A DNA stretch of 64,000 nt from Melioribacteraceae bacterium (GTDB taxonomy: Bacteria; Bacteroidota; Ignavibacteria; Ignavibacteriales; Melioribacteraceae). Shown in pieces: positions 38,568-47,711 of the stretch; the first letter of the stretch is position 1, and every line of letters starts with the position of its first letter. The notes under the pieces were generated by a model. That model was given only the letters and a program-made list of their open reading frames with translations. It made no database searches and was not told the DNA's origin. The position numbers and the translations under genes are program-made. Where the stretch lies: positions 62,001 through 126,000 of the forward strand of contig JAOADJ010000036.1 in NCBI GenBank assembly GCA_026417375.1, in the 5' to 3' direction.

Positions 38568-38589
38568 AATATTTTTTTGACTGACAATT
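38551..38589. terminator. Bidirectional intrinsic terminator
   Basis: A perfect 14-bp stem pairs AATTGTCAGTCAAA (38551-38564) with TTTGACTGACAATT (38576-38589) around an 11-base loop. On the minus strand it is followed by eight T, a strong terminator for the smpB-tyrS-decarboxylase operon. On the plus strand TTAATTTTT follows, a weaker tail for the thiamine operon. The left arm encodes the last residues of the symporter. Confidence 0.85.
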
Positions 38590-38635
38590 AATTTTTATCA
38601 TAAAAAAAAGATAAATAATAAGATATTATTTATAA

Positions 38636-39181
38636 TTAAGGTAATAATACACCAACTGAAATTACAGTTGTCCATAAACCATTTTTATCACCTTGAGCAG
38701 ATTGTGTAACATTAAAAGTACGAACAATTTTTCCACTCATTTTATAAACTTGTTCTCTTTCATTCCATGCTTTATCAGCTTCGAAATCAATTCCTAAAGT
38801 TGTTGCTAACATAGTTGCTGCTAAGTCTTCAGCATAATCTCCAGCAACTTTTTCAGTTTCTCCATAAGGATGATGTTCTGACAAATAACCATACATATTT
38901 TTATCAGCAGGAATTGCAACACCAATAGATGAAGCAATTAATCTATTTGGTTCGTTTGTTGAATTTCTTGCAATAACGCAGTGTGTTATTTGTCCTGGTT
39001 TTAATGATCTTAATCCTTGTGAACGTGGAATAACTTTACAACCAACAGGAAAAATTGAACTAACAGAAACTAAGTTACATATTTCAATACCGGCGTTTCT
39101 TAATGCTAATTCGAATGAAGCAAGATATTCTTTATGTTTTCCTACACCTTTGGTGAAGAATATTTTTGTTGGGACGTACAT
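38636..39181 (-). CDS. pdaD: Pyruvoyl-dependent arginine decarboxylase
   Basis: This 181-residue proenzyme self-cleaves to form a pyruvoyl group and decarboxylates arginine to agmatine, a route to polyamines. The cleavage site is the paired serine in [12 protein letters not shown], expected between Ser41 and Ser42. Other family features are [28 protein letters not shown], the [12 protein letters not shown] loop and [14 protein letters not shown] strong AGGAGGA site precedes the ATG. It follows tyrS by 12 bases in the minus-strand operon. The family is best known from archaea and chlamydiae; a role in acid resistance or polyamine supply is inference. Confidence 0.93.
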   Translation of the reverse strand: MYVPTKIFFTKGVGKHKEYLASFELALRNAGIEICNLVSVSSIFPVGCKVIPRSQGLRSLKPGQITHCVIARNSTNEPNRLIASSIGVAIPADKNMYGYLSEHHPYGETEKVAGDYAEDLAATMLATTLGIDFEADKAWNEREQVYKMSGKIVRTFNVTQSAQGDKNGLWTTVISVGVLLP

Positions 39182-39193
39182 TTTATGGTCCTC

Positions 39194-40423
39194 CTATTTA
39201 TTTCCGATTACTTTTATAAAATTTCTTTTTCCAACTTTTAATATGAAAGATTTATCTAAGTAAATAATTTTTTTTATATCATTAATTTTTTCACCATCAA
39301 TTGAAACACCACCTTGTGTTAACAATCTTCTTGCTTCACCTTTTGATGGAGCAAAACCAACTTTAACAATCAGGTCAAGTATTTCAAATTCTTTTTCATC
39401 AAAACTAATTTCAGGTATTTCATCAGGTAAACCTTTTTTTACAAAAATATTATCAAATTCATTTTCTGCATCAATAGCATCTTGTTTTGAATTATACATT
39501 TCAACAAGTTTTCTTGCTAAAGAGCGTTTAATATCTCTTGGATTAATATCTGGATTTTCTAAATCTTCTTTTATTTTTTTTAATTCTTCATTAGTAACAT
39601 CAGTTGCAAGTTCAAAATAAGTGTAAATTAAATTATCAGGAATAGAAAGAGTCTTGCCATAAATATCTTTTGGAATTTCATTGATACCAATGTAATTGTC
39701 GTAAGATTTACTCATTTTTTCAACGCCATCGGTTCCAACAAGTAGTGGCATTGTTAAAATAACTTGTGGTGAAATACCAAATTCTCTTTGAATATCGCGA
39801 CCGACTAGTAAATTAAATTTTTGATCTGTACCGCCAAGTTCAACATCACTTTCAATTGCAACAGAATCCATAGCTTGAGCAAGAGGATAAAGAATTTCAT
39901 GCATACTTATTGGTATTCCATTCTTAAATCTTTTTGTAAAATCATCTCTTTCAAGCATTCTTGCAACTGTATATTTTGAAGAAAGTTTAATAACATCTTC
40001 AAAAGTCATTTTGCCAAGCCATTCTGAATTATGCACGATAATTGTTTTATCTTTATCTAAAATTTTAGATGCCTGTTCAAAATAACTTTGCCCATTTGCT
40101 CTTGCTTCTTCAAAAGACAAAGGGGGGCGAGATGAATTTCTACCAGATGGATCTCCAATCATTCCGGTAAAATCACCAATAATTAATATAGCTTGATGAC
40201 CTAATGTTTGAAACTGAGCTAATTTTCTTAATACTACTGAATGGCCTAAGTGAAGATCTGGGCGAGTTGGGTCGCATCCTAGTTTTATTTTTAATGGTTT
40301 ATTTTCTTTTAATGATTTTTCCAGCTTCTGAACTAATTCTTCTTCCGGAATTATTTCTACCGTGCCCCTTTTAATCAAATCCATCTGTTCATTGATTGGG
40401 GGGAAGAGAATTTTTTTCTCCAA
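39194..40423 (-). CDS. tyrS: Tyrosyl-tRNA synthetase
   Basis: The 409-residue class I enzyme charges tRNA-Tyr. It has [17 protein letters not shown] (HIGH-type motif), the signature [12 protein letters not shown] and a C-terminal S4 RNA-binding domain with [19 protein letters not shown]. The overall form is that of the longer TyrS/TyrZ branch. The start is TTG at 40423, supported by GGAG seven bases upstream, next to the smpB stop. An in-frame ATG comes only at codon 14, inside conserved sequence. Confidence 0.95.
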   Translation of the reverse strand: MEKKILFPPINEQMDLIKRGTVEIIPEEELVQKLEKSLKENKPLKIKLGCDPTRPDLHLGHSVVLRKLAQFQTLGHQAILIIGDFTGMIGDPSGRNSSRPPLSFEEARANGQSYFEQASKILDKDKTIIVHNSEWLGKMTFEDVIKLSSKYTVARMLERDDFTKRFKNGIPISMHEILYPLAQAMDSVAIESDVELGGTDQKFNLLVGRDIQREFGISPQVILTMPLLVGTDGVEKMSKSYDNYIGINEIPKDIYGKTLSIPDNLIYTYFELATDVTNEELKKIKEDLENPDINPRDIKRSLARKLVEMYNSKQDAIDAENEFDNIFVKKGLPDEIPEISFDEKEFEILDLIVKVGFAPSKGEARRLLTQGGVSIDGEKINDIKKIIYLDKSFILKVGKRNFIKVIGNK

Positions 40424-40434
40424 TATTTTCTCCG

Positions 40435-40887
40435 TTACTTATATTTTCTTAATTGTTCTCTTTGCATATCTCTTTTAGCAATATCTTCTCTTTTATCATA
40501 CTTCTTTTTACCGGATACAATTGCCAATTCAACTTTTACTTTACCATTTTTAAAATACATTCTTAATGGAATTAATGTATAACCTTTTTCTGATACTGCT
40601 TTTGATAATTTTCTTATTTCGTTTTTATTTAATAATAATTTTCTTTCTCTTAAAGGATTATGATTGTTATAACTTCCTTGATCATATAAATTAATATTAC
40701 AATTTAAAAGCCAAACTTCACCATTTTTAACAACTGCATAACTGTCAACTAATGTAACTTTATTTTGCCTTAAAGATTTTACTTCAGTACCAACAAGAAC
40801 AATTCCAGCTTCGAATTTTTGATGAACAAAATATTCATGCTGTGCTTTTCTATTGGTAACAATGTTTTTTTCAGTAATTTCAGCCAT
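40435..40887 (-). CDS. smpB: SsrA-binding protein SmpB
   Basis: SmpB carries tmRNA to stalled ribosomes in trans-translation. The 150-residue protein contains [39 protein letters not shown] and the basic C-terminal tail [18 protein letters not shown]. It heads a three-gene operon with tyrS and the arginine decarboxylase. The tmRNA gene is not in this window. The 191-base gap to the divergent methyltransferase gene contains no clear RNA structure. Confidence 0.97.
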   Translation of the reverse strand: MAEITEKNIVTNRKAQHEYFVHQKFEAGIVLVGTEVKSLRQNKVTLVDSYAVVKNGEVWLLNCNINLYDQGSYNNHNPLRERKLLLNKNEIRKLSKAVSEKGYTLIPLRMYFKNGKVKVELAIVSGKKKYDKREDIAKRDMQREQLRKYK

Positions 40888-41078
40888 AAGTCAAAAAATT
40901 GAGTGCAAAAATTATCTTTTTAGTTAAAGTTATGCAAGTAATCTTGAAAAAAACTTAATAAATATAATTTTTTTAGTTGAACTCAGATTAACCTTATTTA
41001 ATTTATATAAAAATAAACAAAAATTTTTCGTTAAGTGAATTCTTTATTTTATTTTGCAATAAAAAAATAATAATAGAA

Positions 41079-41819
41079 ATGGCAGAAAAACACTTTTATG
41101 AACAAATCGAATACACGAATAATTATTTATTACCTTATTTTCAAAAGTATATAAAGGATTTTACAAAACTAAAAATTTTGGAAATCGGTTGTGCTGAAGC
41201 AGGTTTATTAAATGTTTTATATGAAAAAGGAATGGATGTTACTGGATTAGAAATTAGTCAAGAACGTGTTAATATAGCATTAGATAAAAATGATAAATTA
41301 AAAATTATAGTTGGCGATATTACTGATACTTCAATCATTGATAAACTCGGGAAATATGATTTCATTATAATGAGAGAAGTTATTGAACATATTTTTCAAA
41401 AGGATTTAGTTTTTTCAAATTTGAAAAAGTTAATAAAACCAAATGGATTACTTTTTATTTCTTTTCCTCCAAAATATTCACCATTTGCTGGTCATCAACA
41501 AATTGCAAAAAGTTTTCTTAAAATGATTCCATATTTACACCTTTTACCAAATGATTTATTAAATACACTTGCAAAAAACTTTAATGAAAATTCAGACTAT
41601 GTTCAGGAAATTAAACTTCATTATTCTACTGGGATGGCAATTAATAAATTTGAAAATCTTTGTATACAATTTTCTTTTGAACCTTTAATAAAAGATCTTT
41701 TTCTGTTCCGTCCTGTTTATTCTTTTAGATTTGGACTACCAACAATTAAGCTTCCTAATATTCCAATTTTAAGAGAAGTAATAACTTTTGGATATGAAAC
41801 TTTGTTAATCAGCAAATAA
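41079..41819 (+). CDS. Class I SAM-dependent methyltransferase
   Basis: The 246-residue protein has the Rossmann motif I in LKILEIGCAEAGLLNVL, an acidic residue at the end of strand two (VTGLEIS), and motif IV/post-IV in YDFIIMREVIEHI and LKKLIKPNGLLFISFPP. The pattern matches the methyltransferase 11/23 type that acts on small molecules, lipids or glycans. The C-terminal 100 residues are unspecific. It lies 15 bases before a sugar-type MFS transporter and may be cotranscribed. The substrate is unknown. Confidence 0.85.
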   Translation: MAEKHFYEQIEYTNNYLLPYFQKYIKDFTKLKILEIGCAEAGLLNVLYEKGMDVTGLEISQERVNIALDKNDKLKIIVGDITDTSIIDKLGKYDFIIMREVIEHIFQKDLVFSNLKKLIKPNGLLFISFPPKYSPFAGHQQIAKSFLKMIPYLHLLPNDLLNTLAKNFNENSDYVQEIKLHYSTGMAINKFENLCIQFSFEPLIKDLFLFRPVYSFRFGLPTIKLPNIPILREVITFGYETLLISK

Positions 41820-41834
41820 ATTACCGGAGGATGA

Positions 41835-43271
41835 ATGCTAGAAATTCAGAAAAAATTGACAAATACTTTTTATGCAATATTAGCTTTACCTGCAACAGCA
41901 ATGGGCTTTGCTTTATCAATTCAAATTTCTGCGCTTAGCTGGATTTTAAGTACAAAGTATAAACTCGATATTCATGAAGTCGGTTTAGTTTGGGCAGCAG
42001 GACCAATTGCCGGAATTTTAGGTCAAGTTATTATTGGGATTATCAGCGATAATGTCTGGTTCTTAAATGGAAGAAGAAGACCATTCATTTTAATTGGTGG
42101 TGTTCTAGCAGCTTTAATGTTACTTGCACTTCCTAATATTGATATTATTTCTTCTTCTTTAGGAATAAATGGAATTTTAGGTGTGGCTATTGCTATTGCA
42201 TTAACACTTGATTTAGCAATTAATATTAGTTTTAATCCAACCCGTTCAATTATTGCTGATGTTACACCAGAAGGAAATGAAAGAACAAAAGGTTATACAT
42301 GGATGCAAACAATTTCCGGAACATTTGGTGTTTTAGCTTATGTTATTGGGGCTGTTTGGAACAATTATGTTTTAATTTATTTCGGTGTTTTTCTTGTATT
42401 AATTCTTTCAATTTTTCCAACTTTATTTATTGAAGAACCAAAAGAATTAAAAAATAGTAATACAAATGATAAAAGTGCAGAAACAAAAACTTCATTTTTA
42501 TCGATATTAAGTTATATTGAACCTCTTTGGGGTTTTTTAATTTATTCTGTTTATGCAATTGTAATGAAACTTTTAAACATACATCTTGAAAATTACTATG
42601 CTGAAATAATTTGTTTTGTTTTAACAATATTTTTTATTCTCAAAGTAATATCTCAGAAAAATGAAAAAGGAGAGGGAATAAATAGTTTTAAGAAAGTTTT
42701 AGCAGCACATTCATTTACATGGATTGGTATTCAAACAATGTTTGTTTATATGTTTGCTTATGTTCAGTTTAAAGTATATGGTTATGACGGGAGCACAAAA
42801 ATTCCTGAAAATATTTCAATAGAAATGGGAAAAGTTGTAACAATATCATTTTTAATTTTTAATGCAGTTGCTGCTGTTTTACCAGTTTTGGTTTTAGAAC
42901 CTTTAGCAAGAAAAATCGGAAAAAACAAAACTCATTTTTTAAGCATTTCAACAATGGCAATTTCATATTTCTTAATGCTCTTTTTGGGGTATAACCCAAC
43001 AATAATATTTATAATTATGGCTTTATTAGGAATTGGTTGGGCATCTACAATTAGTTTACCTTTTGCAATTATGTCTCAACAAATTGACCAATCAAGAATG
43101 GGATTATTTATGGGTTTGTTTAATTTGTCAGTTGTTTTGCCGCAATTAGTAGCAAGTTTTGGAATTGGTCAAGCTATTAACGATGCTCCCGATAAAAGTT
43201 TAATTTTTATCATAAGCTCCATAACATTAACAATTTCTGCAATTTTATGGTGGTTAGTAAAAGAAAAATAA
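41835..43271 (+). CDS. MFS transporter, SLC45/GPH-like
   Basis: This 478-residue inner-membrane protein has about 12 helices. After helix two it carries the MFS loop SDNVWFLNGRRRPFILIGG, and a repeat partner region occurs in helix eight. The G-RRRP motif with LDLAINISFNPTRSIIADVTPE is typical of the sucrose/maltose-type (SLC45-like) carriers. A CCGGAGG ribosome site precedes ATG. It is related to the second MFS protein at 43995-45296 (shared GRRRP and ALVAD-like segments). A sugar is the likely solute by family, not proven. Confidence 0.85.
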   Translation: MLEIQKKLTNTFYAILALPATAMGFALSIQISALSWILSTKYKLDIHEVGLVWAAGPIAGILGQVIIGIISDNVWFLNGRRRPFILIGGVLAALMLLALPNIDIISSSLGINGILGVAIAIALTLDLAINISFNPTRSIIADVTPEGNERTKGYTWMQTISGTFGVLAYVIGAVWNNYVLIYFGVFLVLILSIFPTLFIEEPKELKNSNTNDKSAETKTSFLSILSYIEPLWGFLIYSVYAIVMKLLNIHLENYYAEIICFVLTIFFILKVISQKNEKGEGINSFKKVLAAHSFTWIGIQTMFVYMFAYVQFKVYGYDGSTKIPENISIEMGKVVTISFLIFNAVAAVLPVLVLEPLARKIGKNKTHFLSISTMAISYFLMLFLGYNPTIIFIIMALLGIGWASTISLPFAIMSQQIDQSRMGLFMGLFNLSVVLPQLVASFGIGQAINDAPDKSLIFIISSITLTISAILWWLVKEK

Positions 43272-43283
43272 ATTTGATTTAAT

Positions 43284-43988
43284 ATGAAATTAAAAATTTT
43301 TATAGTCTTTTATTTTATTATAAATTTATCAATTTATGCACAATATGTTGAATTTGACGAAATTAATGGAAATTTGTCAGATGAATCTTCGATTTTAGAT
43401 AATAAAGTAAAATATAAAGGTTTTGAATTTCCATTAAATGAAGGAGAAATAGTTAATTTTATTGTTTCATCCAATGATTTTTTACCAAACATTATTTTAA
43501 TTGATCCGAATGGTAATGTTTTTAAGAAAACAAATAGTAAAAATAATTTTGCTTCATTGATAACTAAAATTCCAAGTTCCGGAATTTGGATTATTTATGT
43601 AATTGGTGGCAAAAATGATTTTGGAAAGTTTAACCTTAAATACGCAATTAGTTTGTATGATTTTAATTTTTATAACTTTGACTTTTGTTCAGGAATTAAT
43701 TTTCTGATTAGTCATGCTAATGCTTATTTTATGCTTTTGGTAAATGATATAACTCAATATAAAATAGAGAGTTGCGGAAATTTGTTCATAAATGAAAAAG
43801 GTGAATTAATTTTTGAATACAATGATAACTCTTTTTCAGTATTGTTTAATAAACTGAAAAATTGTATTCCAGATTGGGAAAATATTTCAAATAAAAATTC
43901 AGTTTTGTTTTATGATAAAAATCAAACTAATGTTCAAATTTTAATATATTCAGAAAAAGATAAATTATTTATCAAAATTTGGAAATAA
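43284..43988 (+). CDS. Secreted protein of unknown function
   Basis: I do not recognise this 234-residue protein. A signal peptide is clear (KLKIFIVFYFIINLSIYAQ). Residues about 35-130 form alternating beta strands with LPNIILIDPNGNVFKK and SSGIWIIYVIGG, which resemble the pre-peptidase C-terminal type beta-sandwich found in secreted proteins of related bacteria. The C-terminal half contains FDFCSGINFL with two nearby cysteines (another follows in ESCGNLF). It lies 12 bases after one MFS gene and ends six bases before the convergent second one. The function is unknown. Confidence 0.65.
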   Translation: MKLKIFIVFYFIINLSIYAQYVEFDEINGNLSDESSILDNKVKYKGFEFPLNEGEIVNFIVSSNDFLPNIILIDPNGNVFKKTNSKNNFASLITKIPSSGIWIIYVIGGKNDFGKFNLKYAISLYDFNFYNFDFCSGINFLISHANAYFMLLVNDITQYKIESCGNLFINEKGELIFEYNDNSFSVLFNKLKNCIPDWENISNKNSVLFYDKNQTNVQILIYSEKDKLFIKIWK

Positions 43989-43994
43989 TAAATT

Positions 43995-45296
43995 TTATTC
44001 ATCAACATCATTTACAAAATAAACAAGAAATGAAGCTAATAGCAAAGATGCTCCGCCAATGAGTAATGCATAAATGGCTTCGTTATTAAATAAATTTTTA
44101 ACAATAAATCCTAAAATAGCAGCTGCAGTAATTTGAGGAATTACAATAAAAAAGTTGAAAATTCCCATATAAACACCCATTTTTTCAGCGGGTAAAGAAC
44201 CAGCTAAAATGGCATATGGCATAGCTAGAATTGAAGACCAGGCTAAACCAATTCCAAGTTCAGAAATTAACAATAAATTCGGATCTTTGATAAAATAAAA
44301 TGATGCTAAACCAATGCCACCAAAAATCAGACTAATCGAATGAACAGTTTTTCTCGATGTTTTATTTGCAATCCAAATAATTAAAAATGCCATTACAGCT
44401 GCAAAACCATTGTAAATTGAAAATAAGACACCAACCCAATTTGCTCCTTTATTATATAATTCACTTGTGGGGTCATTAGTACCATAAATATGTTGTGTAA
44501 CAGCAGGAGTTGTATAAATCCACATTGCAAAAAGAGCAAACCAAGAAAAAAATTGTACGAAAGCTAATTGAACCATAGTTTTTGGCATATTAAAAAAAGA
44601 ATTAAATATTTCTTTTATTCCATTAAATAAACCACTATTTTTTAATAAGTTACGCTTAAATTCTTCAATATTATCCGGAGGATTTTCTTTTGTTTTTATT
44701 ACAGTCCAGGAAACAGCAGTGATGAATGCAAATGCTCCAATATAAAATGAATAAATAACAGAATCGGGAATTTGTCCTTCGGGAGCTGTATTTTTAATAT
44801 TAAAAAAGTTCGTAAAAATATAAGGTAATGCTGAAGCAATTATTGCACCCGTGCCAATAAAAAAACTTTGAATAGCAAAACCGGTAGTTCTTTGTTCGGA
44901 TGGGAGCAAATCTGCTACTAAAGCTCTAAATGGTTCCATTGAAATATTAATTGAAGCATCCATAATCCAAAGCATTCCAGCTGCAACCCAAAGAGTTGGA
45001 GAATTAGGCATTATTATTAAAGCTAAAGAAGCTAAAATTGCTCCGATCAAAAAATATGGTCTTCTTCTTCCAAGTTTACCCCAGGTTCTATCACTTAAAT
45101 ATCCAATTATTGGTTGTACAATTAATCCTGTTGTTGGTGCTGCAATCCACAATATCGGAATTTCATCAATACTTGCACCAAGAGTTTCAAAAATTCTGCT
45201 GACATTTGCATTTTGTAGTGCAAAACCAAATTGAATTCCTAAAAATCCAAAACTCATATTCCAGATTTGCCAGAAAGATAATCGAACTTTTTTCAT
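43995..45296 (-). CDS. MFS transporter, SLC45-like (paralogue of 41835-43271)
   Basis: The 433-residue transporter has about 12 helices. It shows [25 protein letters not shown] at the start, [18 protein letters not shown] at loop 2-3 and [21 protein letters not shown]. These match prokaryotic SLC45-like disaccharide carriers. It is on the opposite strand to the other MFS gene and not a tandem copy, and the sequences differ widely, so duplication is old or they were acquired separately. The upstream 120-base gap to the isopentenyl isomerase is AT-rich with no clear promoter. Confidence 0.87.
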   Translation of the reverse strand: MKKVRLSFWQIWNMSFGFLGIQFGFALQNANVSRIFETLGASIDEIPILWIAAPTTGLIVQPIIGYLSDRTWGKLGRRRPYFLIGAILASLALIIMPNSPTLWVAAGMLWIMDASINISMEPFRALVADLLPSEQRTTGFAIQSFFIGTGAIIASALPYIFTNFFNIKNTAPEGQIPDSVIYSFYIGAFAFITAVSWTVIKTKENPPDNIEEFKRNLLKNSGLFNGIKEIFNSFFNMPKTMVQLAFVQFFSWFALFAMWIYTTPAVTQHIYGTNDPTSELYNKGANWVGVLFSIYNGFAAVMAFLIIWIANKTSRKTVHSISLIFGGIGLASFYFIKDPNLLLISELGIGLAWSSILAMPYAILAGSLPAEKMGVYMGIFNFFIVIPQITAAAILGFIVKNLFNNEAIYALLIGGASLLLASFLVYFVNDVDE

Positions 45297-45418
45297 ATTA
45301 ATCCTTGTTGATTAACTATTGTAAAATTATAAAATCATATTCAAATGAAAAATTTTTATTTAGTAAAGTTTATCATTTAAAAAATTTTTATTTTGAATTA
45401 TCAATAAATTAATTCATT

Positions 45419-46456
45419 ATGATTAAATCAAAAACTTCTGAAAGAAAAAAAGAACATATAGAAATATGTTTATCAGATAAAATTATTTATGAAAAATCGA
45501 ATGGTTTTGAAAATTATGAATTTCCACATTGTGCAATTACAGAAGTTGATTTAAATAAAATTGATTTAACAACAAAATTTTTTAATAAAAAAATCAATTT
45601 ACCATTTTTAATTTCATGCATGACAGGTGGAACAAATGAAGCTGAAAAAATAAATGAAAAATTAGCTATTGTTGCTTCAGATTTAAATATTCCAATTGGT
45701 CTTGGTTCTCAACGACAAGCTTTAGAAAATAAAAATTTGCTTCATACTTACAAGATAGTTAGAGAAAATGCTAAAAATGTTCCTTTACTTGGAAATATTG
45801 GAGCTGCACAAATTGCAAGTTCAAATAAAATAGTTGATGAGATTAAATATTTAACTGATTTGGTTGATGCTGATGTAATGGTTATTCATCTCAATCCTTT
45901 ACAGGAATTATTTCAGAAAGAGGGAGAAATTAATTTTAAAGGTTTACTCAAAAACATTGAAAAACTAACAAATAAAATTAATATTCCATTCATAGCAAAA
46001 GAAGTTGGCTCAGGAATATCTAAAGATATTGCAAAAAAATTATTAGATGTTGGTATAAAAGGAATTGATGTGGCAGGTTCTGGTGGAACAAGTTGGGCAA
46101 AAGTTGAAATGGTGAGAAACAATTATTTTAATAATTATTTTTCTAATTGGGGTTTACCTACTTCATATTGTGTCAGAACTGTTAGTAAATTAAAAAAGAA
46201 TTATAAATTTGTTTTAATTTCATCTGGTGGAATTAATAATGGAATTGACATTGCAAAATCAATAGCTTTAGGTGCAGATTTATCCGCTTCTGCAAGAATT
46301 ATATTAAAAGAACTTTTTGAAAATGATATTAAAGGTGTTATTAATTTAATCAATGAATGGTTTGATGATGTAAAAAAAATTATGTATTTGACTGGTGTTA
46401 AAAATCTTAATGAATTACATAAAATAAAATTAATTAAAAAGTCGGAGTTGTTTTGA
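45419..46456 (+). CDS. fni: Type 2 isopentenyl-diphosphate delta-isomerase
   Basis: This FMN and NADPH dependent enzyme interconverts IPP and DMAPP. The 345-residue TIM barrel shows ERKKEHIEICL, the FMN region LISCMTGGTNEAEKINEKLA, IGLGSQRQAL, VIHLNPLQELFQKEG and FIAKEVGSGISKDIAKKL with GIDVAGSGGTSWAKVE. The family often goes with the mevalonate route, though other pathway genes are not in the window. It overlaps the following polyprenyl synthase gene (TTGA), so DMAPP formation and chain growth are coupled. Confidence 0.95.
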   Translation: MIKSKTSERKKEHIEICLSDKIIYEKSNGFENYEFPHCAITEVDLNKIDLTTKFFNKKINLPFLISCMTGGTNEAEKINEKLAIVASDLNIPIGLGSQRQALENKNLLHTYKIVRENAKNVPLLGNIGAAQIASSNKIVDEIKYLTDLVDADVMVIHLNPLQELFQKEGEINFKGLLKNIEKLTNKINIPFIAKEVGSGISKDIAKKLLDVGIKGIDVAGSGGTSWAKVEMVRNNYFNNYFSNWGLPTSYCVRTVSKLKKNYKFVLISSGGINNGIDIAKSIALGADLSASARIILKELFENDIKGVINLINEWFDDVKKIMYLTGVKNLNELHKIKLIKKSELF

Positions 46457-47448
46457 AAATTACTAATGAAAAATTTCTAAAAATTTATAATCAAGAAACA
46501 GAAAAAATTGAATTATTAATTTCAAATTTATTTAAAAACAAAAAACCAAAATCTCTTTATGAACCCTGTTCATATTTATTAAGTGGTGGTGGTAAAAGAT
46601 TAAGACCATTCTTAGTTTTAATTTCTGCTAAAGCTTCTGGTGGTAACTTTAAAGAGGTTTATAATGCAGCAATTGGTATTGAGTTATTGCACAATTTTAC
46701 TTTAGCTCATGATGATATAATGGATAACTCTGATTTGAGAAGAGGAAGATTAACTTTACACAAAAAATATGATGTTAATACTGCTATTCTAGCAGGTGAT
46801 AATTTAATTGCAATTGCTTATAAGTTATTATTAATGGATAGTAAAAAAAATATTAAACAAATAATTGAAACATTTACGAATGGTATAATTGAAGTTTGTG
46901 AAGGGCAAAGTTTAGATAAAGAATTTGAATTAAAAGAAAATGTTACTATAAATGAATATAAAACTATGATTTACAAAAAAACTGCAGCACTTGCAGAAAT
47001 GAGTTGTGCAATTGGTTCATTGATTGTTAATTCAAACAAAAAAAATATAAAGGCAGTTTCAGATTTTGGAAAGTATTTAGGAATGGCATTTCAAATTCAA
47101 GATGATTTGCTTGATATTACTGCAGACCAAGAAAAATTTGGAAAAAAAATTGGTAGTGATTTAATTGAAGGGAAAAAAACATTTTTATTTTTAACTGCTT
47201 TAAAAAATGCAAAAGATCAAAATGATATCAGTTTGTTAAATAATGTTATTCTGAACAAAGGAATAAAAAAAGAAGAAGTTGATATGTATAAAAATCTTTA
47301 TGAAAAATTAGGAGTTTTAAAAGCAGCCAAAAAAGAAATTGAAAAATACACTAAATTAGCCTTAAGAAGTTTAGATACTCTTCCTAATAACGAAGGGAAA
47401 GAATTAATGATACATTTAGCTAACTCTTTAATTAACAGGTATAAATGA
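46453..47448 (+). CDS. Polyprenyl diphosphate synthase
   Basis: The 331-residue all-helical enzyme condenses IPP onto allylic diphosphates. The first aspartate-rich motif is HDDIMDNSDLRRGRLTLHKKY and the second is FQIQDDLLDITAD; GGGKRLRPFLVLI precedes them. The residues before the first motif (HNFTLA) do not fix product length with certainty; farnesyl or geranylgeranyl to longer chains are possible. The start is TTG inside the upstream stop (TTGA), and GGAG at 46444-46447 supports it. It overlaps the HPr gene by four bases. Confidence 0.92.
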   Translation: MKITNEKFLKIYNQETEKIELLISNLFKNKKPKSLYEPCSYLLSGGGKRLRPFLVLISAKASGGNFKEVYNAAIGIELLHNFTLAHDDIMDNSDLRRGRLTLHKKYDVNTAILAGDNLIAIAYKLLLMDSKKNIKQIIETFTNGIIEVCEGQSLDKEFELKENVTINEYKTMIYKKTAALAEMSCAIGSLIVNSNKKNIKAVSDFGKYLGMAFQIQDDLLDITADQEKFGKKIGSDLIEGKKTFLFLTALKNAKDQNDISLLNNVILNKGIKKEEVDMYKNLYEKLGVLKAAKKEIEKYTKLALRSLDTLPNNEGKELMIHLANSLINRYK

Positions 47449-47711
47449 AAGAAATTACTGTCAAAATAATTAATAATGCAGGTTTACATACAAGACCAGC
47501 AGCAACTATTGTAAAATTGGCATCAAAATATAAATGCGACTTCTTTCTTAATAAAGATGGATTAAATATCAACGGTAAAAGTATTATCGGAGTTATGACC
47601 TTAGCAGCTGAAAAGGGATCAGAATTTAAATTAACTTTTGATGGAGAAGATGAAGAAGAAGCGGCAAAAGAAATAGTAGATTATTTTAACAGAGGTTTCG
47701 ATGAGCTCTAA
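47445..47711 (+). CDS. Phosphocarrier protein HPr
   Basis: HPr relays phosphate from enzyme I. The 88-residue protein has catalytic His15 in NAGLHTRPAA and a serine at position 46 in INGKSIIGVMTL, the position phosphorylated by HPr kinase in other bacteria. The fold length is standard. It overlaps polyprenyl synthase and enzyme I genes (4 and 11 bases), which ties the phosphotransferase pair to isoprenoid genes in one transcript. Confidence 0.96.
   Translation: MKEITVKIINNAGLHTRPAATIVKLASKYKCDFFLNKDGLNINGKSIIGVMTLAAEKGSEFKLTFDGEDEEEAAKEIVDYFNRGFDEL

Noticed and set aside
40977-41004. TTGAAC-16-TAATTT as a promoter for the methyltransferase gene, and TTGCAT-17-TAATTT (minus, 40909-40937) for smpB
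   Set aside because: The -10 matches are weak and such hexamers are frequent in AT-rich sequence; I could not separate them from chance.
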